In this document: piece after piece, positions 1 to 8,096 of the stretch | How positions within the stretch are numbered: position 1 is the first letter of the stretch | Layout of the letters: each line of letters starts with the position of its first letter | NCBI GenBank assembly: GCA_963749035.1 | Contig: CAVVKW010000004.1 | Span: 1,426,001 to 1,490,000 of the forward strand | Direction: 5' to 3' | From: CAVVKW01 sp963749035 | Lineage (GTDB): Bacteria; Verrucomicrobiota; Verrucomicrobiia; Chthoniobacterales; JAATET01 | Length of the DNA stretch: 64,000 bases | The notes under the pieces: model-generated | Seen by the model: the letters and a program-made list of their open reading frames with translations, nothing else | What the model was told of the DNA's origin: nothing | Databases searched by the model: none | Position numbers and translations under genes: made by a program

Positions 1-2
1 TC

Positions 3-533
3 CCCTACCTCCGCCACAGCGCACCGCACCGCATCCTCGAAAGCGGCGCTTGGACGTCCCGCTCCAACCCCGACCTTCAGTGGACCCTCGTCCCCGGCGA
101 CTACGTCGAGACACTCAGCACCGCCCCGGCACCGCCGGACATCGTCTTCTACGACATGTTTTCGGCCAAGACCACCGACGCTCCCTGGACGCTCGAGGCC
201 TTTCGACGCCTCTACGCGGCCTGCGACCAAGGCCGTCACCCCACCGAACTTTTCACCTACACCGTCGCAACCTCCACCCGCGTCGTGATGCTCGCCGCCG
301 GATTCCTCATCGCGCGCGGCGTCGGCACCGGACCCAAAGCCGAAACCACCATCGCGCTCACCCCTTCAGTCCTTGGTCTTCACGACCGCACCCTCGTCGG
401 ACCGGAGTGGCTCGAAAAATGGGACCGCTCCGCCGCCAAATTTCCACCCGAACTCCCCGCATCCGAACACCCCGCCTTCGAGCAAAGCATCCGCTCCCAC
501 CCTCAATTCCAAGCCCCCCGCTCAGCGGAATAA
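3..533 (+). CDS. MnmC-like SAM-dependent methyltransferase, C-terminal part (partial)
   Basis: The frame is open from the window edge to TAA at 531-533, so only the last 176 residues are present and the start lies upstream. In order I see a D-x-F motif (FYDMFS), W-T-L-E-A-F, TYTVATSTRVVMLAAGF and a GTGPKAE loop. This is the series found in the MnmC-like Rossmann methyltransferase family (Methyltransf_30), whose best-known member methylates the wobble uridine of tRNA. No FAD-dependent oxidase domain follows, so this is the single-domain form and its substrate cannot be assigned. It converges on the mscS-like gene with about 40 bases between the two stops. Confidence 0.75.
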   Translation, partial: PYLRHSAPHRILESGAWTSRSNPDLQWTLVPGDYVETLSTAPAPPDIVFYDMFSAKTTDAPWTLEAFRRLYAACDQGRHPTELFTYTVATSTRVVMLAAGFLIARGVGTGPKAETTIALTPSVLGLHDRTLVGPEWLEKWDRSAAKFPPELPASEHPAFEQSIRSHPQFQAPRSAE

Positions 534-552
534 AAAAGATCGGCGTCCCTCT

Positions 553-571
553 GCTCAATCTGCGGACAAAA
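553..571. repeat. 19-bp sequence shared with the region after the dicarboxylate symporter gene
   Basis: These 19 bases, starting GCTCAATCTGCGG, recur identically at 56471-56489. Both copies lie just beyond the stop codon of a minus-strand gene (stops at 575 and 56491), so both are in the 3' untranslated region in the same orientation. Seen directly; function unknown. Confidence 0.6.
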
Positions 572-574
572 TCA

Positions 575-2395
575 TCACTCCTCAGCGGCCAGCGCAGTTC
601 CCCCCGCCTGGTGCAACGTGACCTGCTGGAACGGAATCTCCAACCCGAACTCGTTGCACGCGTCCACGCCGATCCGTTGCATCGCCCGCTGCATCGGATA
701 ATATTTCGGTGCCATCGTCCCCGTCAGATCGAGCAAAACCTCGTAGTCCAACGAAGACGCGTTCGCCAAAGCGAATTCGACCTTCAGCGAAACGATGTTC
801 ACCGGATCGACCAGCTTCTCGATTTCCTTGTGAAAGTATTGCTTAAAGTTTTCCAGGATCTCGGTCGTGCATTTCCCCTGCTCGTCGTAATCGATCCCAA
901 TCGTCGTTTTCACCCGGAATCCGTGTGAATGGTTCTTCGGATTTTGGCCGAGATACGCCTCCGTCTGATACATTTTCAACGCCCCACCCAGCAGCTTCAG
1001 CCGCACCATTTCCGCGCTCTGGAAGATCACTTTCCCGTAGGAGTCATCGTCGAGCAGCACCCAGTCCCCCTCTTCCGAAGGGAAGTAAGGCTCGTCGTCG
1101 TAAACCGGCCGCGAGAGGTAATCGCGCAACTGCGCCACCGGCATCCGCACCATTCCGCCTCGCAGCACCGGGTTTCGCAAGATCGTGAAGAACGTCAGAT
1201 TCTCCACCATCCACGGGATTCCGTTGAAATTGATCCGTTCCCCCTCCCTCACCGGCCCCAAATTCAGCAGCATCCGAGCGTCATCCACAAACCCCGGGAT
1301 CGCGTCCTTCGCCGCGAACACCACACCGAGCAGAATCAGCAGCACCAAACTCAGCATCACCCAGTCGCCCGCCAGGAAGAAAACCAACACCGCCGCGCCG
1401 ACCGAGAGCAAAACCGTCATCACCGCAAAAAGCACGTTGAACAAACGCGTGCTGAACGTCCGCGGCCCCTTGTGCAGCGGACTCCGCTTCGCAATCACCC
1501 CTTCGAGCCACCGAAACGCCACGAACACCGCGACCGCCGCCAGAATCGCGAAGAGCAAATTCCGGCCACGCGTCCGAAAAAACGACGCGACTCCGCCGCG
1601 CGCCTTGTCGAAGAACGACTTCTGCCCGACTTCCAGCTCATCCACCCGGTAGCCCAACACGCTCAGGTCGTTCTGGATTTCTTTAAACCGCAGCGCCCAC
1701 TCCTCCTGCACGTTCCTGAGCTCGCGGGTAACCTCCGGATCCTGCCCCTCTGCGATCACGCGATTCAGAGTTTCCAAAGCCTTCCCGACGATGTCCCGCT
1801 GCTGCTTCAACGTGTCAAATTTCTCCCGCGTCCGTTGAGCCTCGCGCGAGCCCTTCGTGGCCCGCTTGAACTCGTCGATCACCGGTCGCACCATTTCCTC
1901 GATGGACCCCTTCAACGTCAACGGCTCCTCCGTGACCGACTGAAACCCACTCAGATCGACGTTCGTCGCGATGTCCAACAGGTCAAATCTCGCGTTTCCC
2001 AGCCGCTCGTCGAGCGCTCGAATCGCCAACTCGATCTGCTCTTTCTGCCCGTCGGTCACCACCTCCGATAACATCGCTCTCTGCTTTCGTATCTCGGCCC
2101 GAACTTCCACGATCGTGTCGGCCAGCGCGTTGAACGCTTCTTCACGCGTCGGTTCATCCGGACCTGCCGTCACCACCAGCGGATCGCTCGTCGGACTTTT
2201 CGTCAGGTCAGGAAGGTCGCCCGCGTCGAGCTTGGTGGGAACCGGCGACGACTCGGTCAGCACCCGTGCCTGCGCCGTCACGTCCGCCGCCTCCGCAGCG
2301 ACCGCCTCGGCATATTCGGCCTCGTCCGGTTGAGCTCGGGCAAACGTCCCCGCAAAGGTGAAACTGGCTACGAGAATGAGGGCAAATCGGCGCAC
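575..2395 (-). CDS. MscS-family mechanosensitive ion channel with long periplasmic N-terminal region
   Basis: Likely a membrane channel of the MscS family, which opens under membrane tension to release solutes. I chose the GTG at 2395 because a GAGG sits 8 bases upstream and the protein then starts with a good signal peptide (RRFALILVASFTFAGTFARA). The ATG at 2458 would put 21 charged residues in front of it. The product is about 606 aa: a long, partly helical extracytoplasmic region to about residue 270, then hydrophobic segments (NLLFAILAAVAVFVAF; VLFAVMTVLLSVGAAVLVFF; VMLSLVLLILLGVVFAAK), then a soluble beta-type domain with VREGERINFNGIPW and a C-terminal region typical of large MscS/MscK-like proteins. 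Divergent from nnr. Family call firm, exact subfamily not. Confidence 0.75.
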   Translation of the reverse strand: MRRFALILVASFTFAGTFARAQPDEAEYAEAVAAEAADVTAQARVLTESSPVPTKLDAGDLPDLTKSPTSDPLVVTAGPDEPTREEAFNALADTIVEVRAEIRKQRAMLSEVVTDGQKEQIELAIRALDERLGNARFDLLDIATNVDLSGFQSVTEEPLTLKGSIEEMVRPVIDEFKRATKGSREAQRTREKFDTLKQQRDIVGKALETLNRVIAEGQDPEVTRELRNVQEEWALRFKEIQNDLSVLGYRVDELEVGQKSFFDKARGGVASFFRTRGRNLLFAILAAVAVFVAFRWLEGVIAKRSPLHKGPRTFSTRLFNVLFAVMTVLLSVGAAVLVFFLAGDWVMLSLVLLILLGVVFAAKDAIPGFVDDARMLLNLGPVREGERINFNGIPWMVENLTFFTILRNPVLRGGMVRMPVAQLRDYLSRPVYDDEPYFPSEEGDWVLLDDDSYGKVIFQSAEMVRLKLLGGALKMYQTEAYLGQNPKNHSHGFRVKTTIGIDYDEQGKCTTEILENFKQYFHKEIEKLVDPVNIVSLKVEFALANASSLDYEVLLDLTGTMAPKYYPMQRAMQRIGVDACNEFGLEIPFQQVTLHQAGGTALAAEE

Positions 2396-2483
2396 CCGCC
2401 GATCCTCAAGAGCTTCGCAAGCGCGGTCAATTCCGAAGCCTTCACCCGCTCGCATCAATCGTCATCCGCGAATACACTCCAGA

Positions 2484-3962
2484 ATGCTTCTCACCACTGA
2501 AGAAATGAAGGCTCTGGAACAATCCGCCTTCGATCGCGGTGTCAGCGCCGAAGCGCTCATGGACGCGGCCGGGCTCGCCATCGCAAACGTCGTCTCGCAA
2601 TTTTTTCCCACCCCCAAGCACGCCCTTCTCGTCTGCGGCAAAGGCAACAACGCCGGCGACATCCTCGTCGCCGCTCGGCACCTCGCCCACCGGGGATGGA
2701 CGCTTTCGCTCGACCGAGCCTACCCCGAATCCGACCTCTCCCCCCTCCCCGCAAAACACCTCCATCGCCTCCAGACCCACGACTTCTCTCAACTATCAAC
2801 TAACAACCATCAACCGACCATCGCTCTGGATGGGCTGCTCGGCATCGGCACCACCGGCTCCCCGCGCGAACCCGTATCCAGTGCCATCAAACGCCTGAAC
2901 CTTCTTCGCCGCGACCAGCACACCTTCGTGTTCTCCGCCGACGTCCCCAGCGGACTCGACGCCGACACCGGCCAGCCCGGCAAACCCTGCGTGATCGCCG
3001 ACTGCACCATCACGATCGGCCATGGCAAAGTCGGCCTCGTCGCCGACGCCGCCACCGACCACGTCGGCCGCCTCGCCCTCGCCGAGCTCGAGGATCTCCG
3101 CCCAGCCTCATTCACCAATCACGGATGCCTGATCACCAACCACGCGAAGCGCCTCCTCCCAGCTCGCGATTTCGACAGCCACAAGGGCAAGTGGGGCCGC
3201 GTCGGCGTCATCGCCGGATCCCGCGGACTCCTCGGCGCCGCCCGCCTTTGCTCCGCGGCCGCGGTCCGCTCCGGTGGCGGGCTGGTCACCCTCTACGTCA
3301 AACCCGACGCTTACGAACTCTTCGCGACCAGCTGCATCCCGGAGGTCATGGTCAAACCAATCGACGACTACACCGCCGCACTCGACGACCACCTCGACTC
3401 CCTCGCGATCGGCCCCGGCCTCGGCAGCGACCACGACGACGAGATCCTCACGATTCTTCGCGAAACCACCATTCCAACCCTCGCCGACGCCGACGCCCTC
3501 AACGCCCTCGCCCGAAACCCCTCTCAACTCTCATCTCTCGCCTCTCAACTTGTATTAACCCCCCATCCCGGCGAGTTTGCCCGGCTCGCGCCCGATCTCG
3601 CCGACCGACCCCGCGCCGAAGCCGCCCAACGGTTCGCCGACCGTCATCCACTCACCCTCCTGCTGAAAGGGGCCCGCACCGTGATCGCCGAGCGAGAGCA
3701 GCCGCTGCTCTACAACTCGACCGGCAACCCCGGCATGGGCAGCGGCGGAATGGGCGACGTCCTCAGCGGCGTCGGCGCTGCCCTGCTGGCCCAAGGCTGT
3801 TCCCCCCGCGACGCCGCCAGCCTCGCGGCCTGGCTCGGTGGACGCGCCGCCGAATGCTTCGTCTTTTCGTCCGCCGGATCCCCGGAGACCCTCACCGCCT
3901 CCCACGTGATCGATCACCTCGGTCCGAGTTTTGAAGCCCTCCGATCACCGATTTCTTTCTGA
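2484..3962 (+). CDS. nnr: Bifunctional NAD(P)H-hydrate repair enzyme (epimerase + ADP-dependent dehydratase)
   Basis: Repairs hydrated NADH and NADPH: the N-terminal YjeF domain epimerises R- and S-hydrates and the C-terminal ribokinase-like domain dehydrates the S form with ADP. The start is the ATG at 2484 (MLLTTEEMKALEQSAF); the frame is open further upstream but overlaps the divergent mscS-like gene. Visible: AGLAIANVV and GKGNNAGD in the epimerase half, then GPGLGSDHDDE, TPHPGEFARL, LLKGARTVIAE and NPGMGSGGMGDVLSG in the dehydratase half. At 492 aa it has the usual bifunctional length. Oddity: two perfect 7-bp tandem arrays lie inside the gene (2790-2817, 3521-3555), encoding low-complexity loops QLSTNNHQPT and QLSSLASQL. 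Confidence 0.93.
   Translation: MLLTTEEMKALEQSAFDRGVSAEALMDAAGLAIANVVSQFFPTPKHALLVCGKGNNAGDILVAARHLAHRGWTLSLDRAYPESDLSPLPAKHLHRLQTHDFSQLSTNNHQPTIALDGLLGIGTTGSPREPVSSAIKRLNLLRRDQHTFVFSADVPSGLDADTGQPGKPCVIADCTITIGHGKVGLVADAATDHVGRLALAELEDLRPASFTNHGCLITNHAKRLLPARDFDSHKGKWGRVGVIAGSRGLLGAARLCSAAAVRSGGGLVTLYVKPDAYELFATSCIPEVMVKPIDDYTAALDDHLDSLAIGPGLGSDHDDEILTILRETTIPTLADADALNALARNPSQLSSLASQLVLTPHPGEFARLAPDLADRPRAEAAQRFADRHPLTLLLKGARTVIAEREQPLLYNSTGNPGMGSGGMGDVLSGVGAALLAQGCSPRDAASLAAWLGGRAAECFVFSSAGSPETLTASHVIDHLGPSFEALRSPISF
2790..2817. repeat. Heptamer tandem array inside nnr (4 x 7 bp)
   Basis: Four consecutive 7-mers: CAACTAT, CAACTAA, CAACCAT, CAACCGA. They lie in frame in the epimerase domain of nnr, between 'THDFSQ' and 'IALDGLLGIGTTG'. 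Unit sequence differs from other loci but the period is exact. Confidence 0.8.
3521..3555. repeat. Heptamer tandem array inside nnr (5 x 7 bp)
   Basis: CTCTCAA, CTCTCAT, CTCTCGC, CTCTCAA, CTTGTAT in exact register. In the dehydratase half of nnr just before the conserved TPHPGEFARL segment. Confidence 0.8.
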
Positions 3963-4058
3963 CCACCGCGACCCCCAACCGCCTCGCCCGCTAAAACCGA
4001 GCATTGCACCACGCCGAAATTCGGCGGATAGTCGCCGACTTTTCTGCCATCCCGTCCC

Positions 4059-5144
4059 ATGTCCACCAGCTTCACCGAAGATCTTCCAACGAGCCACTCC
4101 CACGACGGCCAGCCCCCGGCCAACACCGCGGTCGAGAACGTCCGCGTCCGCGACGTCACCCGACTCATCACCCCCGCGCAGATCAAAGAACAACTCCCGG
4201 CCCAGGAAGCCTCCCTCGAGACCGTCCGCGAAGGACGGGACGCCGCCCGCCGCATTCTTCGCCGCGAAGACGATCGCCTTCTCGTGATCGTCGGCCCCTG
4301 CTCCATTCACGACCCGGAAGCCGCCATCGACTACGCCAACCGACTCGTTGAGCTTCGCCACGAAGTCTCCGATCGCTACGAAATAATCATGCGGGTTTAC
4401 TTCGAAAAACCGCGCACCACTGTCGGTTGGAAGGGACTGATCAACGATCCGCACCTCGACGACTCCTGCGATCTGGCCCACGGCATCGCCCTCGGCCGCA
4501 AGCTCCTGCTCGACGTCACCGCACTCGGCCTCCCCGCCGCCACGGAATTTCTCGACCCGATCATTCCGCAATACATCGCCGACCTCGTGAGCTGGTCCGC
4601 CATTGGTGCCCGCACCACCGAGTCGCAGACTCACCGCGAACTCGCGAGCGGGCTTTCCATGCCAGTTGGATTCAAGAACGGCACCGACGGCAGCATCCAG
4701 ACCGCAATTGACGCGATGAAGTCTTCCCGCAGCCCGCACAGCTTCCTCGGCATCGACCAGGACGGATCGACCAGCATCGTCAAAACGACCGGCAATCCAA
4801 ATTGCCACGTCGTCCTCCGCGGCGGTCGCAACGGCACGAACTACGACTCCCGCAGCGTCGCCACCGCCATCGGGCAGCTCGAAAAAGCTAAACTCCCGAC
4901 CGCAATCATGATCGATTGCAGCCACGCAAACAGCGGCAAGGACCCCGCTCGCCAGCCCGCCGTCTGGAGCGACCTCCTCGCGCAGCGCAAAGCCGGCCAG
5001 TCCGAGATCATCGGCGCCATGCTCGAAAGCAACCTCGTCTTTGGCGCCCAGCCGTCCGGCGAACCGGCCTCCCTCCGCTACGGCGTCTCGATCACCGACG
5101 CCTGCCTCGACTGGGACGCCACCGCCGCACTCCTCCGCGCGTAA
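4059..5144 (+). CDS. aroG: 3-deoxy-7-phosphoheptulonate synthase, class I (DAHP synthase)
   Basis: First committed step of the shikimate pathway: condenses phosphoenolpyruvate and erythrose 4-phosphate to DAHP. At 361 aa it matches the class I (AroF/G/H) length. Hallmarks in order: VIVGPCSIHDPEAAIDYA, VYFEKPRTTVGWKG, LINDPHLDDSCDL, ATEFLDP, SWSAIGARTTESQTHR, PVGFKNGTDG, VLRGGRNGTNYD and IMIDCSHANSGKDP. The Cys of GPCSIHDP and the metal ligands around the CSHAN segment are present. The N-terminal extension (residues 1-30) is Ser/Pro-rich. I cannot tell which aromatic amino acid inhibits it. The start ATG has no clear ribosome binding site, as is common in this window. Confidence 0.95.
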   Translation: MSTSFTEDLPTSHSHDGQPPANTAVENVRVRDVTRLITPAQIKEQLPAQEASLETVREGRDAARRILRREDDRLLVIVGPCSIHDPEAAIDYANRLVELRHEVSDRYEIIMRVYFEKPRTTVGWKGLINDPHLDDSCDLAHGIALGRKLLLDVTALGLPAATEFLDPIIPQYIADLVSWSAIGARTTESQTHRELASGLSMPVGFKNGTDGSIQTAIDAMKSSRSPHSFLGIDQDGSTSIVKTTGNPNCHVVLRGGRNGTNYDSRSVATAIGQLEKAKLPTAIMIDCSHANSGKDPARQPAVWSDLLAQRKAGQSEIIGAMLESNLVFGAQPSGEPASLRYGVSITDACLDWDATAALLRA

Positions 5145-5176
5145 CCGCCGCAAATCCAGCGCCCGGATGGGAGAAC

Positions 5177-5192
5177 CGGGCCTCCGGGCCCG
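5177..5192. other. Small GC hairpin after aroG
   Basis: CGGGCC-TCCG-GGCCCG forms a perfect 6-bp stem with a UUCG-like tetraloop 33 bases after the aroG stop. No T-run follows, so it may be an RNA stability or rho-dependent element rather than an intrinsic terminator. Function is inferred. Confidence 0.35.
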
Positions 5193-5256
5193 AAGTCTCT
5201 CGATCCGAACACCACCCTCAAGCGGCCGCAACGAATCCCCGACACCGCGAAAACCC

Positions 5257-5841
5257 GTGCCGCCCGCCACGCGCATCCGCGACCTGACCCTCGCTGCCAT
5301 CGACTTCGAAAGCGCCGGCGTGATGCGGGGGCACACCGACGTCCCCATTCAGGTCGGCATTGCCATCATGAAACCCGGCGGGAGCATTGACCCCAGCGAG
5401 TTCTATACCTCGTTTCTAAAAACAGATCGGCCCGTCGCGTGGACCGCCCGGCAAGTCCACGGAATCTCCGACGACGACATCCGCGACGCTCCGACCATGC
5501 TGGAACTCTGGCCCGAGTTTCGCTCCCGCCTGCGTGACCGCGCCGTCGTTGCCCACGGCGCTGGAACCGAACGTCGCTTCCTTCGCGCATTCCCCTTCCA
5601 CGACTTCGCCCCGTGGATCGATACCCTCACCCTCTTCCGCCGCACGGCCCCGGACCTCGAATCCCACGCCCTCGGATCTTTGACCGCCGGCTTCGGCGTC
5701 GAACCCGAGTGTTTTCGCCTCAAGCCCGACTTCTGCTACCACGACGCCCTCTCGGACGCCATCGCCACGCTGCTCCTCCTTCGCAAATACATCAGCGCGC
5801 AGGATCTCTGGGACGCCCCGCCGTCGGCGGTCACGCTCTAG
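5257..5841 (+). CDS. DnaQ-like 3'-5' exonuclease (DEDD superfamily)
   Basis: Single-domain exonuclease-fold protein of about 194 aa. It has Exo I (LAAIDFESAG, with D and E), the ARQVHGISDDDI segment typical of DnaQ/epsilon-like proteins, a modified Exo II (VVAHGAGTERRFL) and Exo III (YHDALSDAIATLL, H-x4-D). In Exo II the usual F-D after the HN-A motif reads T-E, so the third acidic ligand may be Glu or displaced. The GTG at 5257 was preferred because conservation begins just after it; an in-frame ATG at 5167 would run translation through the hairpin at 5177. Role: proofreading-like or RNA/DNA trimming, unassigned. Confidence 0.75.
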   Translation: MPPATRIRDLTLAAIDFESAGVMRGHTDVPIQVGIAIMKPGGSIDPSEFYTSFLKTDRPVAWTARQVHGISDDDIRDAPTMLELWPEFRSRLRDRAVVAHGAGTERRFLRAFPFHDFAPWIDTLTLFRRTAPDLESHALGSLTAGFGVEPECFRLKPDFCYHDALSDAIATLLLLRKYISAQDLWDAPPSAVTL

Positions 5842-5850
5842 CGCGACACC

Positions 5851-6381
5851 TTACGACTGAGACGACTCGGACGACTTGTCCTTGAGCGCCGTCCGCGAAT
5901 CGTCCACCCGCACGGAGGCGGTTTCGGAGCTCGGAAGCACCTTGCGCACGAGTTTCGAGAAGCCACTCTCGGCCGCTTCCTCGTCAGCCGTCGACTGCCG
6001 CACCGCCTGCTCCCAGACTGAAGCAAATCCCGGTGCCTGCTCGCGCATCCGACGAACCGCGCCTTCCAGCACGTGGAGGTGACGGATCTCCGCACGACCT
6101 GGCTTCTGCTGCAGCGTCGACAGGCTCACGCGTAGGTTCTCGTTCTGCGACTTGATCGCGGTCAGTTCTTTCTGAAGTTGATCGTTCCCCGAAGCACTGA
6201 TCTTCATCGTCGTATTCAGATGACCCTGCAGTTCCCGGTGCTCCGCCCGGACTTGCTTGAGCTCACGCTTGACCGAACGCTTCGAAGTCATCCCGTTCCA
6301 CCAAGCGAACGCTGCCAACAAGAGACCCACCGCGAGACCCCAAACGAATGGCTGCTGAGCAGCCTGCCAAAAATCTTCCAT
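5851..6381 (-). CDS. Membrane-anchored coiled-coil protein, unknown function
   Basis: 176 aa. It has one N-terminal membrane segment (VWGLAVGLLLAAFAWW, about residues 13-28), a basic stretch (TSKRSVKRELKQVRAEHRE), then a long helical region with heptad-like leucines (LQKELTAIKSQNENLRVSLSTLQQ, about 69-93), ending in a polar tail rich in Ser and Glu. The topology suggests a short N-terminus outside or buried and a cytoplasmic coiled coil. I recognise no family. It converges on the exonuclease gene with a 9-base gap. Looks real because of the coherent architecture and third-position GC pattern. Confidence 0.6.
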   Translation of the reverse strand: MEDFWQAAQQPFVWGLAVGLLLAAFAWWNGMTSKRSVKRELKQVRAEHRELQGHLNTTMKISASGNDQLQKELTAIKSQNENLRVSLSTLQQKPGRAEIRHLHVLEGAVRRMREQAPGFASVWEQAVRQSTADEEAAESGFSKLVRKVLPSSETASVRVDDSRTALKDKSSESSQS

Positions 6382-6422
6382 GCCGGGAGATTAAGATTCC
6401 CCTTCGACTTGGCAATCGAAAT

Positions 6423-6896
6423 TCAGAAAGTGCCAACGCGTAATTCGCCGTCGGTCAAGACCCTCGCCCGCAACCCTCCACGCCCTCGCATCGCCTCGTG
6501 TGCACCCGGCGCAAATGCCCCGTTCATCCACAGACACGGTCTGGCCTCCTCCGTGCCCTCGAAGCCGACGCCCTGCACCTCGAATTTCATCCCGATCCAC
6601 TCGTTGAGATCGACTCCCCGCGTGATGACGTTCCGCCTCAGCACCCCCGGCGATGCCCCCTCGACCCCAAATTGCTCGCACAGCGCTTCAAAAACCTCGG
6701 CGGCAAAAAAGGTCACCTGGCCCTTGTAGTCCGGTTGATAGTCGAAAAAACGGTCCCCGATCAACCCACGACCCGCCACGCATTCGACGGACTCGACCTC
6801 TTCGGCCGCGTGCTCGCTCGGTGGCCCGTCTTTGTCGTGACCGTAAAAGTTATGCCCGGGCGAGACGAATATCCGGACAATCTCGATCCCGTCCAT
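6423..6896 (-). CDS. MOSC domain-containing protein
   Basis: 157 aa. MOSC domains occur in molybdenum cofactor sulfurases and related sulfur-carrier enzymes. Visible: GRGLIGDRFFDY near residue 43, GQVTFFAAEVFEAL, the conserved RRNVITRGVDLNEWIG segment, and EARPCLWM carrying the conserved Cys. The N-terminus (VRIFVSPGHNFYGHD) matches stand-alone bacterial MOSC proteins. The substrate is unknown; no molybdenum cofactor genes are in the window. Confidence 0.8.
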   Translation of the reverse strand: MDGIEIVRIFVSPGHNFYGHDKDGPPSEHAAEEVESVECVAGRGLIGDRFFDYQPDYKGQVTFFAAEVFEALCEQFGVEGASPGVLRRNVITRGVDLNEWIGMKFEVQGVGFEGTEEARPCLWMNGAFAPGAHEAMRGRGGLRARVLTDGELRVGTF

Positions 6897-6905
6897 CCGA
6901 CGGAA

Positions 6906-6980
6906 TCAATAACTGCAGCAGGTGCAGCCGCTCAAGAAACCTACTGCCACTGCCGTCACTACGAAGAGATACGTTTTCAT
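6906..6980 (-). CDS. Tiny putative lipoprotein (24 aa)
   Basis: A 24-codon frame between the MOSC gene and queD reads MKTYLFVVTAVAVGFLSGC followed by TCCSY and a stop. It has a positive N-terminus, a hydrophobic core and a clean lipobox (LSGC), leaving a mature peptide of only six residues beginning with the lipidated Cys. This layout resembles entericidin-like small lipoproteins. It is too short for statistics and I see no good ribosome binding site, so it is a candidate only. Confidence 0.5.
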   Translation of the reverse strand: MKTYLFVVTAVAVGFLSGCTCCSY

Positions 6981-7030
6981 CGAACGCGACGCTATCGATC
7001 ACGGCTCAAAAAGCAATCTCCGACGAGACC

Positions 7031-7405
7031 TCACCGACTTGACGACTCACCGCGATACCGGCACCGAGCCGTCGGCGTCTCGTGAATCACAATCTCGCTC
7101 AATCCCGGCAGGTCGGGCAACAGCCGCTCCCAGAACCAGGCCGCCATCAGCTCAATGGTCGGATTCTCCAAGCCTTCGACGTCATTGAGGTAGGCATGAT
7201 CGAGCTGCTCGACGAGCGGATTCATCGAGCGAGAGATGCGCGAATGGTCGTAGATCCATCCGGTCTTCGGATCGACCTCCCCCTCGACGGAAATCTCCAC
7301 CAAAAACGAATGCCCGTGCATCTGCCCGCACTTGTGCCCATCCCCTGCCATCGGCAGCGTCTGCGCAGACTCGAACCGAAAATCTTTCACCAACGTCGCC
7401 CTCAT
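7031..7405 (-). CDS. queD: 6-carboxytetrahydropterin synthase QueD-like
   Basis: Second step of queuosine/7-deazaguanine synthesis: converts dihydroneopterin triphosphate to 6-carboxytetrahydropterin. 124 aa, the normal length. It matches QueD along its length: KDFRFESAQTLP, GHKCGQMHGHSF with the catalytic Cys and two zinc histidines, EVDPKTGWIYD, LDHAYLNDVEGLENPT and a C-terminal ETPTARCRY. Oddity: the first zinc ligand, His in the usual FxAAH, is Gln here (FESAQ). It lies immediately upstream of queE on the same strand, which makes the 7-deazaguanine pathway more likely than biopterin synthesis. Confidence 0.88.
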   Translation of the reverse strand: MRATLVKDFRFESAQTLPMAGDGHKCGQMHGHSFLVEISVEGEVDPKTGWIYDHSRISRSMNPLVEQLDHAYLNDVEGLENPTIELMAAWFWERLLPDLPGLSEIVIHETPTARCRYRGESSSR

Positions 7406-7418
7406 CCCCGCACCCTAA

Positions 7419-7453
7419 AATCCAGAATCCAAAATCCGAAACGCAAAATCATC
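7419..7453. repeat. AATCCRA-type heptamer array between queD and queE
   Basis: AATCCAG, AATCCAA, AATCCGA, AACGCAA, AATCATC: five 7-bp steps filling the gap between the queD start and the queE stop and just touching the latter. Confidence 0.75.
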
Positions 7454-8096
7454 ACACTCCCTGCTTCTTCGGATCCCAGATAAATTTGTGCATCTGCAAC
7501 TGAAAGCGCGCCGGCACTCTATCCTCCAGCATCCAAGCCACGATGTCCCGCGGATCGATCTTCCCAAAGACCGGACTCAGCAGCACCGCCCTCACCCGTT
7601 CCGCCAGCCCATACTCCCGGACTCGCTCCCGCGCCCACTCGTAATCTTCCCGCGAACCCAGAACGAACTTCACCTCGTCGCGCTCAGCCAAATGATCGAC
7701 GTTCGAAGTCAGATTTCTCGCCATTTCGCCACTAGAAGGTGTCTTCAAATCCATGATCCGATGCACCCGATCGTCGATCACCGAAATGTCGTGCGCCCCG
7801 CTCGTCTCGATCAAAACCGTCCGTCCCGCGTCACACAATGCGGTCATCAGCGGCAGGACATTCTTCTGCAACAACGGCTCGCCCCCCGTGATTTCCACGA
7901 GAGGAATATCCAACGCCAACACCTCCGCCACGATCTCGTCGACCGGCCGTTTCTTCCCTTCGTAGAACGCGTATTCCGTGTCGCAATACGTGCAGCGCAA
8001 ATCGCAGAACGTCAGCCTCACAAACACGCAAGGCAGCCCCGCCCACGTGCTCTCTCCCTGCACCGAGACGTAAATTTCGTTCACGGTCAGATTCAT
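7452..8096 (-). CDS. queE: 7-carboxy-7-deazaguanine synthase (radical SAM)
   Basis: Radical SAM enzyme that rearranges 6-carboxytetrahydropterin to 7-carboxy-7-deazaguanine. 214 aa from the ATG at 8096. It starts with the typical MNLTVNEIYVSVQGES, has the iron-sulfur cluster motif CDLRCTYCDTEYAF (C-x3-C-x2-C), EITGGEPLLQ and a C-terminal QMHKFIWDP. The start codon overlaps the stop of the upstream sugar kinase gene by 4 bp (ATGA), indicating translational coupling. No queC is visible here. Confidence 0.93.
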   Translation of the reverse strand: MNLTVNEIYVSVQGESTWAGLPCVFVRLTFCDLRCTYCDTEYAFYEGKKRPVDEIVAEVLALDIPLVEITGGEPLLQKNVLPLMTALCDAGRTVLIETSGAHDISVIDDRVHRIMDLKTPSSGEMARNLTSNVDHLAERDEVKFVLGSREDYEWARERVREYGLAERVRAVLLSPVFGKIDPRDIVAWMLEDRVPARFQLQMHKFIWDPKKQGV

